Origin: Geomonas oryzae
Lineage (GTDB): Bacteria; Desulfobacterota; Desulfuromonadia; Geobacterales; Geobacteraceae
DNA length: 64,000 bases
Reading direction: 5' to 3'
Assembly: GCF_004117875.1 (NCBI RefSeq)
Contig: NZ_RAHW01000009.1
Span: forward strand, 62,001-126,000
Shown here in pieces: positions 28,374 through 37,826 of this stretch; position 1 is the stretch's first letter; the number at the start of each line of letters is the position of its first letter. Under the pieces are notes generated by a model that saw nothing but the letters and a program-made list of their open reading frames with translations, was not told the origin of the DNA and made no database searches. A program made the position numbers and the translations under genes.

Positions 28374-29165
28374 CTACTTAAGCTCCTCCCGAAGCCCCTC
28401 CACCACAGCTTTCACCTCGGCGATCATCTCGCGCGCCTGCGGCGAGTGTTCCCTCTTCAGGTAGTTCTCGAAGTGCTTGATCGCCTCGGCGGTGCGGTCC
28501 TGGTCGATGCAGATGTTCCCGAGGGTCAGGTAGCTCATGGTGAAGTCCGGATCGAGGCGGATCGCCTCGAGAGTCTCGCGCTCGGCGGCCTCCAGTTCGT
28601 CCATGTCGTAGTAGAGCTCGCCCAGGTTGAAGCGGGCCGTGGCGTCGTTGGGGTCGATCTCGATCCCCTTGTGGTAGGAGGCGATCGCCTTTTCGTTCTC
28701 GCCGAGCCCGTAATAAAGATCCCCCAGCGCGTTCAGGGCGAAGACGTTGTTCGGGTCGAGTTCGAGCGCCTTCTCGAAGGACTTGAGCGCATCGTCGGCG
28801 CGCTCCATGGCGTTGTAGACAAGCCCCATGCTGACGTAGCCGTCGCACTCGGCGGGCTGCAGTTCGGTCACCTTGCGGTAGCAGGCGAGCGCATCCTTGT
28901 GCTTGCCCGACTCGAAGTAAACGTCGCCCAGGGCGGTGAGACCGTCCAGGTCCTGCGGGGCGAACTCGAGCCCCTTTTTCAGCGCGGCGATCGCATCATC
29001 GTTGCGCCCCGCCTCGGAATGTGCCTCGCCAAGGTAGAAATACCCCTCTGCGTTTTCCGGTTCGACGGCGATGCACCCCTTGAAGGACTCAATGGCCTGG
29101 TCGTACTCGCCGGATTCCATGTGGGCTATTCCGTTCGCCAGCGCCTCGTCAAAATTCGTTGCCAT
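28374..29165 (-). CDS. TPR repeat protein
   Basis: 263 residues containing about seven 34-residue tetratricopeptide repeats (for example AEGYFYLGEAHSEAGRND, VFALNALGDLYYGLGENEKA). These form protein-protein interaction superhelices. There is no signal peptide, so it is cytoplasmic. The start at 29165 follows GGAGGTGGCA; an upstream ATG (29195) is poorer. The partner is not known. Confidence 0.85.
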   Translation of the reverse strand: MATNFDEALANGIAHMESGEYDQAIESFKGCIAVEPENAEGYFYLGEAHSEAGRNDDAIAALKKGLEFAPQDLDGLTALGDVYFESGKHKDALACYRKVTELQPAECDGYVSMGLVYNAMERADDALKSFEKALELDPNNVFALNALGDLYYGLGENEKAIASYHKGIEIDPNDATARFNLGELYYDMDELEAAERETLEAIRLDPDFTMSYLTLGNICIDQDRTAEAIKHFENYLKREHSPQAREMIAEVKAVVEGLREELK

Positions 29166-29263
29166 TGCCACCTCCGTAACTGCATCAGATTTCATTGGCG
29201 CACACTATAACAGAGAAGCACCCGCTTTGCCAACTTAAGAGCGTTGAAAAAGCATTAAAAGCT

Positions 29264-29291
29264 TTCACATATCTTTTCTCTCATATATACT
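29264..29291 (+). promoter_or_regulatory. putative sigma-70 promoter of ptsP
   Basis: TTCACA (29264-29269), 16-bp spacer and TATACT (29286-29291), 28 bp before the ptsP start codon. Confidence 0.5.
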
Positions 29292-29318
29292 GCGGCAAAC
29301 AGAAGCAAGGGGGAGGCA

Positions 29319-31661
29319 ATGCCGGAGGAGGCAGGAGAACAACTGGGACTAAGGACGCTTGAGGACATCAGCGCGCTGATCCTGCAATCCCACGACCTGC
29401 AGGAGACTCTGGACAACATAGTCAACCTGGTCGCTAAGAGGATGTCTTCGGAGGTCTGCTCCATCTATCTGCTGGAGGAGGACGGCGAGACGCTCAGACT
29501 GCACGCGACCCGAGGTCTGTCCAGACTCTCGGTCGGCATCACCATGAAGATCTCCGAAGGCCTCACCGGCCTCGCCGTGGAACAGCGCGGCGTGGTGGCG
29601 ACCGACAACGCCCCCCTGCACCCCCGCTACAAATACTTCAGGAAGACCAAGGAGGAGAAGGTACTCTCCTTTCTCGGGGTTCCCTTCTTCGAACGCGATC
29701 GCCCCATCGGCGTCCTGGTCATCCAGAACCGGGAATCGCGCACCTTCACCCCCCAGGAGATCAGTGCGGTATCCACCATCGCCTGGCAGATCTCAAGCAT
29801 CGTCTCCAACGCCAAACTGCTAGATTCAGTCCGCAAGAAGGAAGAGGAGCGCGCCTTTTACGCGGCCGAGGTGGACCGCCTTAGAAAGGGGGGCACGCCG
29901 AAAGAGGCCGCCCGCAGCATCCGCAAGGGGGCAGGCTCCACAGCACTCACCGGCATAGGCATCTCCCCTGGTTTTGCCCTCGGCAAGGTATCCATACTGC
30001 ACCACCGCGGTTCCGCCGAGGAGGCGGTACTGGAACGGGCCCGTCCGCGCGCTGAGGAACTGAACCTGTTCCACCAGGCGCTCGAGAAGGCACGCATCCA
30101 GACCATCTACATGGAAAAGCGGATGGGTGAGATCCTCTCCGAGGCCGATGCCGCCATCTTCCACAGCCACCTGATGATCCTCGAGGACCGCGGCTTCATC
30201 GGCAAGATCACCGCCCTCATCGAGGAAGGGGTCGGCGCCCACCGTGCGGTGAGCCAGGTGGTGGAAGCGTACGTGGCCGCCTTCGCCCGCATGGAGGACC
30301 CCTACCTGAGGGAACGCAGCGCCGACATGGAGGACATCGGACGCCGTATCTGCGACGCCCTGAACGGTCACAGCAGGCAAAAGGAGCGCTTGCGCGACGA
30401 GCGCATCATCGTGGCCAGGGAGTTGCTCCCGTCGGACCTCGCCATCATGGACCACGGCAAGGTGATCGGCATCGCAACGGAAAAAGGAAACCGCAACGCA
30501 CACGCGGCCATCATGGCGCGGGCGCTCGGCATCCCCGCCGTCTTCGGCGTGGAGGGACTTTTGAAGCGGGTCGGCGTACGCAGCGAGGTCGTCGTCGACG
30601 GCAACTCCGGCTGCGTCTATGTAAACCCGGACCAGGGGGTTAAGCAGGAGTACGTGCGGCTGCAGGGAGAGTTCGACCAGAAGCAGCGCGAACTCGAGGA
30701 GATCCGCGACCTCCCCGCCCGGACCCTCGACGGCTGCACCGTTTCCCTTCTCGCCAACATCGGGCTTCTAAGCGACCTGAGGGTGGCGCACCTGCACGGA
30801 GCCGAGGGGGTCGGCCTTTACCGTACCGAGTTCCCCTTCATGACCAGAAGCTCCTTTCCGACCAGGCAGGTGCAGGCGGTGGTGTACCGCAAGGTGCTGG
30901 AGGGTTTTCCGGGACTGCCGGTCAACATAAGGACGCTGGACATAGGCGGCGACAAGGAGCTCTCCTACTTTCCGCATCCGCGAGAGGACAACCCGTTTCT
31001 CGGATGGCGCTCCATGCGCCTGTCCCTGGACCGTGAGGAGATCCTTCGGGAGCAGTTGGCCGCTGTGCTCATCGCCTCGGTGGGGGGAAGGTGCAACCTG
31101 ATGTTCCCCATGATCTCTGGGGTGGACGAAGTGCGCCGCATCAAGGGGATCCTGGAACAGGTAAAGGAGGATTTGCTGCGCGAGGGGAAGGCGTTCGCCC
31201 CGGACATCGGGCTTGGTGTGATGGTGGAACTCCCGGCAGCCGTTCTCGGCGCCGAGATGCTGGTGAAGGAGGTGGACTACCTTTCCATCGGGACCAACGA
31301 TCTCATCCAGTACACGCTGGCCTGCGACAGGAACAACCCGCTGGTAAGGAAATGGTACGATCCGTACCATCCCGCGGTTCTTCACTCGATCAAGAAGGTG
31401 GCCGATGCGGCGACGGCTGCCGGAAAGCCGGCCTCCCTGTGCGGCGAGATGGCGGGCGAACCGATCAATGCGATGCTGCTCATGGGGCTCGGCCTGCGCA
31501 GCTTCAGCCTCTCGGCACCCAGTATCCCGAGGGTTAAAGAGGCGGTGCGCCGGATAACGCTCGAAAAGGCGCAACTGGTCGCCGAGCGTGTGCTCGCCAT
31601 GGAAAGCGCGCATTCGATCCGGAGTTTTCTGGAGGCGACGCAGCGCGAACTCGGGCTCTAG
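29319..31661 (+). CDS. ptsP: phosphoenolpyruvate-protein phosphotransferase with GAF domain (EI-Ntr)
   Basis: 780 residues: GAF domain (about 20-165), then the enzyme I core. The phospho-His is H395 in KGNRNAHAAIMARALGIPAVFG; in classic EI the phrase is GGxTSHxAI, so the immediate context is unusual. The PEP-binding barrel has GVGLYRTEFPFM, RTLDIGGDKELSY, NPFLGWRSMR and the reactive Cys in PASLCGEMAG. It phosphorylates an NPr/HPr-type carrier. The start has GGGGGAGGCA. A predicted promoter lies just upstream. Confidence 0.93.
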   Translation: MPEEAGEQLGLRTLEDISALILQSHDLQETLDNIVNLVAKRMSSEVCSIYLLEEDGETLRLHATRGLSRLSVGITMKISEGLTGLAVEQRGVVATDNAPLHPRYKYFRKTKEEKVLSFLGVPFFERDRPIGVLVIQNRESRTFTPQEISAVSTIAWQISSIVSNAKLLDSVRKKEEERAFYAAEVDRLRKGGTPKEAARSIRKGAGSTALTGIGISPGFALGKVSILHHRGSAEEAVLERARPRAEELNLFHQALEKARIQTIYMEKRMGEILSEADAAIFHSHLMILEDRGFIGKITALIEEGVGAHRAVSQVVEAYVAAFARMEDPYLRERSADMEDIGRRICDALNGHSRQKERLRDERIIVARELLPSDLAIMDHGKVIGIATEKGNRNAHAAIMARALGIPAVFGVEGLLKRVGVRSEVVVDGNSGCVYVNPDQGVKQEYVRLQGEFDQKQRELEEIRDLPARTLDGCTVSLLANIGLLSDLRVAHLHGAEGVGLYRTEFPFMTRSSFPTRQVQAVVYRKVLEGFPGLPVNIRTLDIGGDKELSYFPHPREDNPFLGWRSMRLSLDREEILREQLAAVLIASVGGRCNLMFPMISGVDEVRRIKGILEQVKEDLLREGKAFAPDIGLGVMVELPAAVLGAEMLVKEVDYLSIGTNDLIQYTLACDRNNPLVRKWYDPYHPAVLHSIKKVADAATAAGKPASLCGEMAGEPINAMLLMGLGLRSFSLSAPSIPRVKEAVRRITLEKAQLVAERVLAMESAHSIRSFLEATQRELGL

Positions 31662-31669
31662 ACGAAAAA

Positions 31670-31695
31670 GGCCGGAGCCCTTTCGGACTCCGGCC
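31670..31695. terminator. terminator of ptsP
   Basis: GGCCGGAG (31670-31677) pairs with CTCCGGCC (31688-31695), preceded by a GAAAAA stretch and followed by CCCTTCCCTTT; lies 9 bp past the ptsP stop and 10 bp before the convergent YtxH-like gene. Confidence 0.7.
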
Positions 31696-31704
31696 CCCTT
31701 CCCT

Positions 31705-31935
31705 TTATATCCAGCAGTCTCCACCGTCGTAGTTGAGCGGATCGGAGGCGCCCTTTCTGGAACGGAGCTTGGCGCTGCAGCTCTTCAGTTTGTCGAGCGC
31801 ATCGTCCTTCGCTTCGCTCAGCTTCTCGCGAACCTCGCGACCGGTTTTCGGGGTAAAGAGGAGAGCGGCACCAGCAGCTACCGCGGCTCCGGCCAGGAAG
31901 GCCAGCAGAGCGGCCTGTTCGCTTTTCTTCGACAT
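31705..31935 (-). CDS. YtxH-like small membrane protein
   Basis: 76 residues from the ATG at 31935 (AAAAGGAGCATACGAC site). One membrane helix (LLAFLAGAAVAAGAALLF), the FTPKTGREVREKL junction typical of YtxH, then a charged tail ending DGGDCWI. It is a paralogue of the protein at 26640-26996. Role unknown. Confidence 0.8.
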   Translation of the reverse strand: MSKKSEQAALLAFLAGAAVAAGAALLFTPKTGREVREKLSEAKDDALDKLKSCSAKLRSRKGASDPLNYDGGDCWI

Positions 31936-32064
31936 GTCGTATGCTCCTTTTGGTTCTGGAAGTGACCGGCAGAAAAATAGTGCAGTCATTCTTATCACAT
32001 TCCGGCGCGCAATAAAACCCCCAAGATTAAGTAATGAAGTTTTCCAGCACATATGTTTTCTGAT

Positions 32065-32093
32065 TTGAATTAGCTTTGATTAGATGCTACCAT
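32065..32093 (+). promoter_or_regulatory. putative sigma-70 promoter of the PrsA-type foldase
   Basis: TTGAAT (32065-32070), 17-bp spacer, TACCAT (32088-32093), 31 bp before the start codon. Confidence 0.45.
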
Positions 32094-32124
32094 CGCGTCT
32101 TAAATTTCCCCAAAGGAGATACAT

Positions 32125-33156
32125 ATGTTTTCCTTCAAAAGAACAGTGACACCGGCCGTTGCAGCAATCGCAGCGACTTTGATGCTTTCCGCCGGTGTCT
32201 TTGCCGGCGAAAGCGCTGATGCTGCCGCAAAACCGGCCGACCAGAAGGCGGTTGCCAAGGAGGCTGACGCCAAGGACCGGACCGTCGTCGTCAAGGTAAA
32301 CGGTCAGGCCATCACCAGGCACGAAGTGGACCGCGCCATGAAGGTCATGCTGGCACAAAACCAGGTCCAGGAGCCCCTTGCCCCTGAGGCGCAGAAACAG
32401 GCCGAGGCGGCGGTCATCGACCAACTCACCTCGGCTGAGCTTTTATACCAGGAAGCGGCGAAGGTGAAAGTTGCCGACCTGGACAAGCTCGTCGATGAGA
32501 AAGTGGCCCAGAATAGGGCCAAGTTCAAATCGGAGCAGGATTTCGTCGAGGCCCTCAAAGGGATCGACATGACCATGAAGGACATGCAGGACTTCACCAG
32601 GAAGGACATCCTCATCAACAATTTCATCGAGCAGCGCTTTGTCGCCAAGGCGGTCGCCACCGATGACGAGGCAAAGAAGTTCTACGATCAGAACATAGAC
32701 CGTTTCAAGAAGGAGGAAGCGGTCAGGGCGAGCCACATCCTGATCGGCGCCGACCAGAAAGCGAGCCCCGAGGAGCGGAAAAAGGCCAAAGAAAAGGCGG
32801 AGGCGCTGCTCAAGCGGGTGAAGGCCGGCGAGGATTTCGCGGCAATCGCCAAGGCGGAGTCATCCTGCCCGTCGGCCAGCCAGGGGGGCGACCTGGGCGC
32901 ATTCGGCCGCGGCCAGACCGTCCCGGCCTTTGAGAGTGCCGCCTTCGGCCTCAAGCCGGGCGAGGTGAGCGGCGTGGTGGAGACTGAATTCGGCTACCAC
33001 ATCATCAAGGTGGTGGAGAAGCAGGAACCGAGCACCGAAAAGTTCGACGCAGTGAAGGACAAAATCCTGAACTACCTGAAGCAGCAGAAAGTACAGCAGG
33101 AACTCTCGAGCTACATCGACGAGCTGAAGAAGAACGCGAAGATCGAGAAGAACTAG
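32125..33156 (+). CDS. periplasmic peptidyl-prolyl isomerase (PrsA/SurA type, parvulin)
   Basis: 343 residues with a signal peptide (cleavage near VFAGE). A SurA_N-like helical segment (about 55-190) precedes one parvulin domain (about 200-300): VRASHILIG, FAAIAKAESSCPSASQGGDL, GAFGRGQTVPAFE and VVETEFGYHIIKV. These features indicate an active isomerase/chaperone for exported proteins. Perfect CAAAGGAG site. With PpiD at 23890 it makes two periplasmic foldases in the window. Confidence 0.92.
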   Translation: MFSFKRTVTPAVAAIAATLMLSAGVFAGESADAAAKPADQKAVAKEADAKDRTVVVKVNGQAITRHEVDRAMKVMLAQNQVQEPLAPEAQKQAEAAVIDQLTSAELLYQEAAKVKVADLDKLVDEKVAQNRAKFKSEQDFVEALKGIDMTMKDMQDFTRKDILINNFIEQRFVAKAVATDDEAKKFYDQNIDRFKKEEAVRASHILIGADQKASPEERKKAKEKAEALLKRVKAGEDFAAIAKAESSCPSASQGGDLGAFGRGQTVPAFESAAFGLKPGEVSGVVETEFGYHIIKVVEKQEPSTEKFDAVKDKILNYLKQQKVQQELSSYIDELKKNAKIEKN

Positions 33157-33190
33157 CTTAAATTCATAAATCGTCTCAACCAGAAACAGA

Positions 33191-33220
33191 AAGGGCCCCG
33201 TATTTCGGGGCCCTTTTTTT
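33191..33220 (+). terminator. Rho-independent terminator
   Basis: AAGGGCCCCG (33191-33200) and CGGGGCCCTT (33206-33215) with 5-nt loop, followed by TTTTT. Belongs to the foldase gene. Confidence 0.92.
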
Positions 33221-33264
33221 ATCCGCCAAGGCAACCTCGGGGGATGCGGTTTCCGAGGTCCTGA

Positions 33265-33780
33265 CTACGGGGTCGTTGCCGGCGGCGGCACGAAAACGCG
33301 CGCGGCGAGCTCGTTGTCCAGCATGAGGAGCCCCTGGCCGTTGTCCCCGATGAGCTTCAGTTTGCCGATGATGTCCCTATCGTTCTCCTCCTCCTCGATC
33401 TGCTCGGTGACGAACCACTGAAGGAAGATGTTGGTGGCGTGGTCCTTCTCAGCGAGCGCGAGATCGGTAAGATCGTTGATGGAGGCGGTTATGGAGAGCT
33501 CGTGCTTTAGGGTCTGCTCGAACATGTCGAGCAGGCTCTTGAACTCGGCGGGCGGCGCGGCGATAGCCTGCAGATTGACATGCTCGCCGCGGCTGTTGAT
33601 GTAGTTGTAAAACTTCATCGCATGGACCATCTCTTCCTGGTATTGCACCATGAACCAGTTGGCGCTCCCCTTTAGTCCAATGGACCCCGCATAAGAAGAC
33701 ATGGACAGGTAGAGATAGGCAGAATAGAGTTCGTTGTTCAACTGGTTGTTCAAGGCCTGGCAGAGCTTCTCGGTCAACAT
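33265..33780 (-). CDS. ftn: ferritin
   Basis: 171 residues, four-helix ferritin. Ferroxidase ligands are recognisable: Glu in NNELYSAYLYLSMSS, EEMVHAMKFY (Glu, His), and EEEENDRDI near helix 4. It oxidises and stores iron as a 24-mer in the cytoplasm. The start at 33780 follows AAGGGGGAATATTG; an upstream in-frame ATG (33825) is not supported. The C-terminus has an extra VFVPPPATTP tail. Confidence 0.93.
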   Translation of the reverse strand: MLTEKLCQALNNQLNNELYSAYLYLSMSSYAGSIGLKGSANWFMVQYQEEMVHAMKFYNYINSRGEHVNLQAIAAPPAEFKSLLDMFEQTLKHELSITASINDLTDLALAEKDHATNIFLQWFVTEQIEEEENDRDIIGKLKLIGDNGQGLLMLDNELAARVFVPPPATTP

Positions 33781-33939
33781 CAATATTCCCCCTTGTATTG
33801 CCTGGTGCATGATTGTTTCATACATGCCGCACAGACTATCAATGACGGTAAGATCTTACCCCAGACACAGACCTTTGCAACTACACAAACCGTAAACAAC
33901 TGGAGCCAGTCCCCTTTCCTCTTGAATTAGACGGCCGGG

Positions 33940-34758
33940 TCAGGTTCGGGACGGGAGCGGTTCCGTTTGAGCTTTAAGGAGATAACGCCGGTAAGATTTG
34001 CCTGCAGGGGACCGCAGATAAAGGAGAAGAATGCCGAATTCCAGGGAAGCCTTGAAGTAATCGGAGACGGTGACCTTGGAGCCCTTTACGTCCACCCACT
34101 CCCGCAGGGGGTACTCGACCCACCTTTCGGTGCCCATGTTATCAGGCGCGTCCATGACGAGCGGAAACCGGGCGAGCAGCTCGACGTCGAAGATCCATCT
34201 CACCTTGAAGGGGACGGAGAGAACGCCCTTCAGGGCAGAGCTGTTCCTGAAAAGCTTGGCTCCGCACTGGGTGTCATAGATGTTGAGACGAAGCAGCAAA
34301 GAGGCGCAGGTGGCGAAAACTCTCCCGAGATAATGCCTCACGGGTCTGCGCCTGATATTCCTCCCGAGCAGACGCACCCTCGATCCGAAAACGGCATCCA
34401 CATCCTTGTTTTCGAACACGCTGCACAGATCACCTATGGCGGATAACGGTGTTGCCAGGTCGGCATCCCAGTATCCCACCACGTCATAGGGTCCGCATGT
34501 AGCATCGAGCATCCCCAAACGAACCGCTTCAGCCTTGCCGCAGTTAATTTCCAAATTCATAACCGCGATACGTGCCGGCGCTTTAGACTGCAGCGTGCGG
34601 AGCAGTTCAAAAGTGTCATCCCTGCTGCCGTCGTTGACAAAAAGAAAGGAAAGACCGGGATCGTTCTCTAGCGCGACAAGAAAGGCTTCCGGCTTAAGCC
34701 TTTTCGCCTCGTTGTAGCAGGGCACCACGATCCTTTTCTTCGTCAATGCAGCAGTCAT
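33940..34758 (-). CDS. family 2 glycosyltransferase (DPG/dolichyl-phosphate sugar synthase-like)
   Basis: 272 residues. VVPCYNEAKRL, VNDGSRDDTFELL, and GYWDADLATPL (DXD) are the GT2 hallmarks of polyprenyl-phosphate glucose/mannose synthases (ALG5/DPM1-like). A positively charged C-terminus (SYRRYLLKAQ) could touch the membrane. Its product would be an undecaprenyl-phosphate sugar for envelope glycans. Single gene, ribosome site AAAGGACC. Confidence 0.85.
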   Translation of the reverse strand: MTAALTKKRIVVPCYNEAKRLKPEAFLVALENDPGLSFLFVNDGSRDDTFELLRTLQSKAPARIAVMNLEINCGKAEAVRLGMLDATCGPYDVVGYWDADLATPLSAIGDLCSVFENKDVDAVFGSRVRLLGRNIRRRPVRHYLGRVFATCASLLLRLNIYDTQCGAKLFRNSSALKGVLSVPFKVRWIFDVELLARFPLVMDAPDNMGTERWVEYPLREWVDVKGSKVTVSDYFKASLEFGILLLYLRSPAGKSYRRYLLKAQTEPLPSRT

Positions 34759-34844
34759 GGGGTCCTTTGAAATTCAGCGAAGTATGAAAGGTTCTTGAAT
34801 TTCGCACATGCAATGACAGGAGTCAACCTTTCCGGCAAAAGATG

Positions 34845-35612
34845 TCATTTCGTCCCATCACTCCTGTCCAGAAATATCTTTATGAGATCGATCGGCACCG
34901 GGAATATGGTCGTCGAATTCTTTTCAGCAGCGATCTCGGTGAGCGTCTGCAGGTAGCGCAACTGTAACGACAATGGCTCCGTTCCCATTACCTGAGCGGC
35001 ACGCGCGAGTTTTTCGGAAGCCTGCAGCTCACCCTCGGCGTGGATCACCTTGGCGCGGCGCTCCCTCTCGGCCTCGGCCTGCCGCGCGATGGCACGCTGC
35101 ATCTCCTGCGGGAGGTCAATGTTTTTGACCTCGACCGTAGAGACCTTCACCCCCCAGGGTTCCGTCTGGCGGTCCAGGATTTCCTGCAACTCCTTGTTGA
35201 TCTTGTCGCGATTGGCGAGCAGCTCATCCAGATCGACCTGCCCGAGGACGCTGCGCAACGTCGTCTGAGCGAGCTGGCTCGTGGCGTACAGGTAATTCTC
35301 CATCTCCACGACCGCACGCACGGCATCCACCACACGGAAATATATGACGGCGGAGACCTTGACGGTCACGTTGTCATGGGTGATCACGTCCTGCGAGGGG
35401 ACGTCCATCGCCACGATGCGCAGGGAAACCCGCACCAGCCTGTCGATCCCGGGGATGATCAGCACCAGGCCGGGCCCCCGCACCTTTTTGACCCGCCCCA
35501 GGCGAAAGAGTACGCCGCGCTCGTATTCGGGGAGGATGCGGATGGCGTTGGCAAGGAAAATCACGACAAGGAACAGAACAAACAGCACCGGAAAAAGGTT
35601 CACCACGTTCAT
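34845..35612 (-). CDS. slipin (stomatin/SPFH family membrane protein)
   Basis: 255 residues. An N-terminal membrane hairpin (about 5-24) is followed by an SPFH/band-7 domain ([20 protein letters not shown], then [19 protein letters not shown]) and a helical C-terminus with [20 protein letters not shown]. Slipins form membrane-bound ring oligomers. They are often paired with an NfeD protease gene, but none is adjacent here. Ribosome site CAGGAGGCAATC. Confidence 0.9.
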   Translation of the reverse strand: MNVVNLFPVLFVLFLVVIFLANAIRILPEYERGVLFRLGRVKKVRGPGLVLIIPGIDRLVRVSLRIVAMDVPSQDVITHDNVTVKVSAVIYFRVVDAVRAVVEMENYLYATSQLAQTTLRSVLGQVDLDELLANRDKINKELQEILDRQTEPWGVKVSTVEVKNIDLPQEMQRAIARQAEAERERRAKVIHAEGELQASEKLARAAQVMGTEPLSLQLRYLQTLTEIAAEKNSTTIFPVPIDLIKIFLDRSDGTK

Positions 35613-35754
35613 GATTGCCTCCTGTTTTGGCTCACCGTGCAGACAGTAAAAGCCCGCCCAAGTATATCGGAGTAGCCCTGCACGTCAATTTGCCGTATTG
35701 CCAAAATCTCCCATCCATGTTATTGAAGAAACCTCTAACAATCAGGAATTTCCT

Positions 35755-37131
35755 ATGAAGCAGAATATCAAAATACTGATTATCGAAGACGACGACGGGA
35801 GCCGGGAAGCGCTGCTCATCCTGCTCAAGGCAAGCGGCTTTACCGTGAAAGGGTGTTCTAGCGGGAAAGACGGCCTCGACTTTCTTGCAGGCGAGCCTTT
35901 TGACATCGTCATCAGCGACCTGTTTTTGCCGGACATGAACGGGATCGACATCCTGTCCCGGGTGAAACAGGATTCGCCGCGTACCGAGGTCATCCTGGTT
36001 ACCGGGCACGGTTCCGCAGAAACCGCGGTACAAGCGATGAAGAAAGGCGCCTACGACTACATCACGAAACCACTCAACATAGACGAGCTCCGCATCATCA
36101 TCGACAAGGCGGTCGAAAAGGGACAGCTGGTCAGCGAGAACGTCTACCTCAAGAAACAGCTGCGCGAGAAGTACGAATTCGCCAACATCATCGGCAACTC
36201 GCAGGCGATGCAGCAGCTCTTCTCGCGGATGCAGAGGATCATAAAGACCGACTCCACGGTGCTGATCCTCGGTGAGTCCGGCACCGGCAAGGAGCTGGTC
36301 GCCAAAGCGATCCACTTCAACGGCAACCGCAAAGACAAGCCGTTCATCGCCGTGAACTGCTCCGCCATACCGGAAAACCTTCTTGAGAGCGAACTCTTCG
36401 GGCACGCGAAGGGAGCGTTCACTGGGGCGGTAAAGGAAAAGGTCGGGAAGTTCGAAGCGGCCAACTACGGGACCATCTTCCTGGACGAAATAGGGACACT
36501 CCCGATGCACCTGCAGACGAAGCTCTTGCGCGTCCTTCAAGAGCAGGAAGTGGAACGGGTCGGTTCCAACAAACAGATCAAGCTCGACGTGCGGGTCGTT
36601 TCGGCGACCAACGTGAACCTCGAGGAGGAAGTCGCCCGCGGGAACTTCCGCGAGGACCTATTCTATCGATTAAACGTCATCCCGGTTCAGATCCCGCCTC
36701 TCAGGGAGCGTGTCGAAGACATCCTTCCGCTCACCAAGCACTTCCTGGAGAAGAACTGTCGCGCCATGCAGCGCCCCATCATGCACCTCGACAAGGAAGC
36801 TCTGGAGGCACTGGAGGCGTACCCGTGGAACGGGAACGTCCGCGAACTTGAGAACATCATGGAGCGCATCGTCGCGCTTACCGAAAGCGACGTGATCACC
36901 CTGCGCGACCTCCCCGCCAACATAGCGAAGAACTACATCGAGGGCTCCCACTCCACCAGCGTCACACCAGCCGGCATCGACATGGTCCAGGCGATCAACG
37001 AGATCGAGAAGCGCATGATCACCGAAGCGCTGCAGCTCTCCGGCGGCGTAAAGGCCCGCGCGGCCGTGATGCTGAGCATCAACCGGACCACCCTCGTCGA
37101 AAAGATGCGCCGCCTCGGCATGCAGCTTTAG
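35755..37131 (+). CDS. sigma-54-dependent response regulator (NtrC family)
   Basis: 458 residues: receiver (1-120, acceptor D55 in VISDLFLPDMNG), AAA+ domain (about 145-375) with Walker A GESGTGKE, the sigma-54 contact loop GAFTGA and Walker B IFLDEIG, and a Fis-type helix-turn-helix (ARAAVMLSINRTTLVEKMRR). It activates sigma-54 promoters when phosphorylated. The start at 35755 lies after AGGAATTTCCT. The sensor partner is not next door. The stop codon is only 6 bp from the duplicated target site of the mobile element at 37143-43152. Confidence 0.94.
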   Translation: MKQNIKILIIEDDDGSREALLILLKASGFTVKGCSSGKDGLDFLAGEPFDIVISDLFLPDMNGIDILSRVKQDSPRTEVILVTGHGSAETAVQAMKKGAYDYITKPLNIDELRIIIDKAVEKGQLVSENVYLKKQLREKYEFANIIGNSQAMQQLFSRMQRIIKTDSTVLILGESGTGKELVAKAIHFNGNRKDKPFIAVNCSAIPENLLESELFGHAKGAFTGAVKEKVGKFEAANYGTIFLDEIGTLPMHLQTKLLRVLQEQEVERVGSNKQIKLDVRVVSATNVNLEEEVARGNFREDLFYRLNVIPVQIPPLRERVEDILPLTKHFLEKNCRAMQRPIMHLDKEALEALEAYPWNGNVRELENIMERIVALTESDVITLRDLPANIAKNYIEGSHSTSVTPAGIDMVQAINEIEKRMITEALQLSGGVKARAAVMLSINRTTLVEKMRRLGMQL

Positions 37132-37142
37132 CTTAACGTCTC

Positions 37143-37295
37143 TGTCAGGAGACAATTAAATCGTTACAAAAAGAGACGCCAAGGCCATGTTTTCACGCTT
37201 GTGGCGTTATCTTACGCCGCACGGAAAATTCTTACATTTCCGGTATACTTTTCATTAGGCGACCAATTCCCCAGACAATAAAGTCCTTACATTTT
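37143..37295 (+). repeat. left end with spaced TnsB-like sites
   Basis: Site L1 at 37151-37168 (GACAATTAAATCGTTACA) follows the terminal TGTCAGGA. A degenerate site L2 lies at 37217-37238 (ends AAAATTCTTACATTT), and L3 at 37273-37295. Starts are spaced about 67 and 56 bp apart, like the spaced sites of the Tn7 left end. Confidence 0.75.
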
Positions 37296-37345
37296 GACGT
37301 AAGAGGGAGTTAGTTGTGGCCGCAGGTGACCACAATGTTTAATCC
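37296..37345. other. spacer between the left end and the cassette array
   Basis: About 50 bp with a small GTGGCCGCAGGTGACCAC palindrome (37315-37332); no gene. Confidence 0.3.
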
Positions 37346-37405
37346 GCACAACGGCTTGAGGCTGACCCCCGACCGCAGGGAGAGTGGTCGTGCCGAGTGT
37401 TGGAC
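37346..37405 (-). other. attC-like site, distal end of array (60 bp)
   Basis: On the minus strand GTCCAAC (37399-37405) opens and GTTGTGC (37346-37352) closes a foldable 60-bp site with an internal CGACCACTCTCCCTGCGGTCG hairpin. It is the last site of the array. Confidence 0.6.
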
Positions 37406-37445
37406 ATCGCTTCTTGAGATCGAGTTTGTGACAATCGTCAGAAAG

Positions 37446-37826
37446 TCAGAGCACTACCGCATAAAGCACTGTGCCCGTCAAGCTTAAGCCTACCAGCAAC
37501 AAGAGCGCATACCATGAACGTACTAGCCACCTTTCGCAAAAGGTTCTCTCACCAATCGGTATCCCACAAAAGTACTTCATAGCCCTGCCACCAGCACTAT
37601 ACTTTGATTCTCCTTCCCGCCACACCAGGTTCTCCTGCCAGATTTGGGGCATTTCCTTCTTAAGGCGACTACTTGCCACAAAATTCAATACACCAAAAAT
37701 AATGAGAACTGGAATACTGGCGCATATTGACAGAATCGAGACTGTGGAAAACACTTCGTGCATAAACATGCTCCAGTTCCATGGCTGGCTTTGGTAGGTG
37801 GCGCCCGCAGTCACATCATCGGCCAA
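37446..37826 (-). CDS. cassette ORF: two-helix membrane protein
   Basis: 126 residues if read from a TTG (37824-37826) that lies inside the recombination core GTTGGCC; the next Met gives 107 residues (start 37769). Two hydrophobic segments (about residues 29-50 and 106-124) flank a soluble stretch with RLKKEMPQIWQENLVW. No known family recognised. It is the last cassette of the array, with its attC-like site at 37346-37405. Confidence 0.55.
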   Translation of the reverse strand: MADDVTAGATYQSQPWNWSMFMHEVFSTVSILSICASIPVLIIFGVLNFVASSRLKKEMPQIWQENLVWREGESKYSAGGRAMKYFCGIPIGERTFCERWLVRSWYALLLLVGLSLTGTVLYAVVL

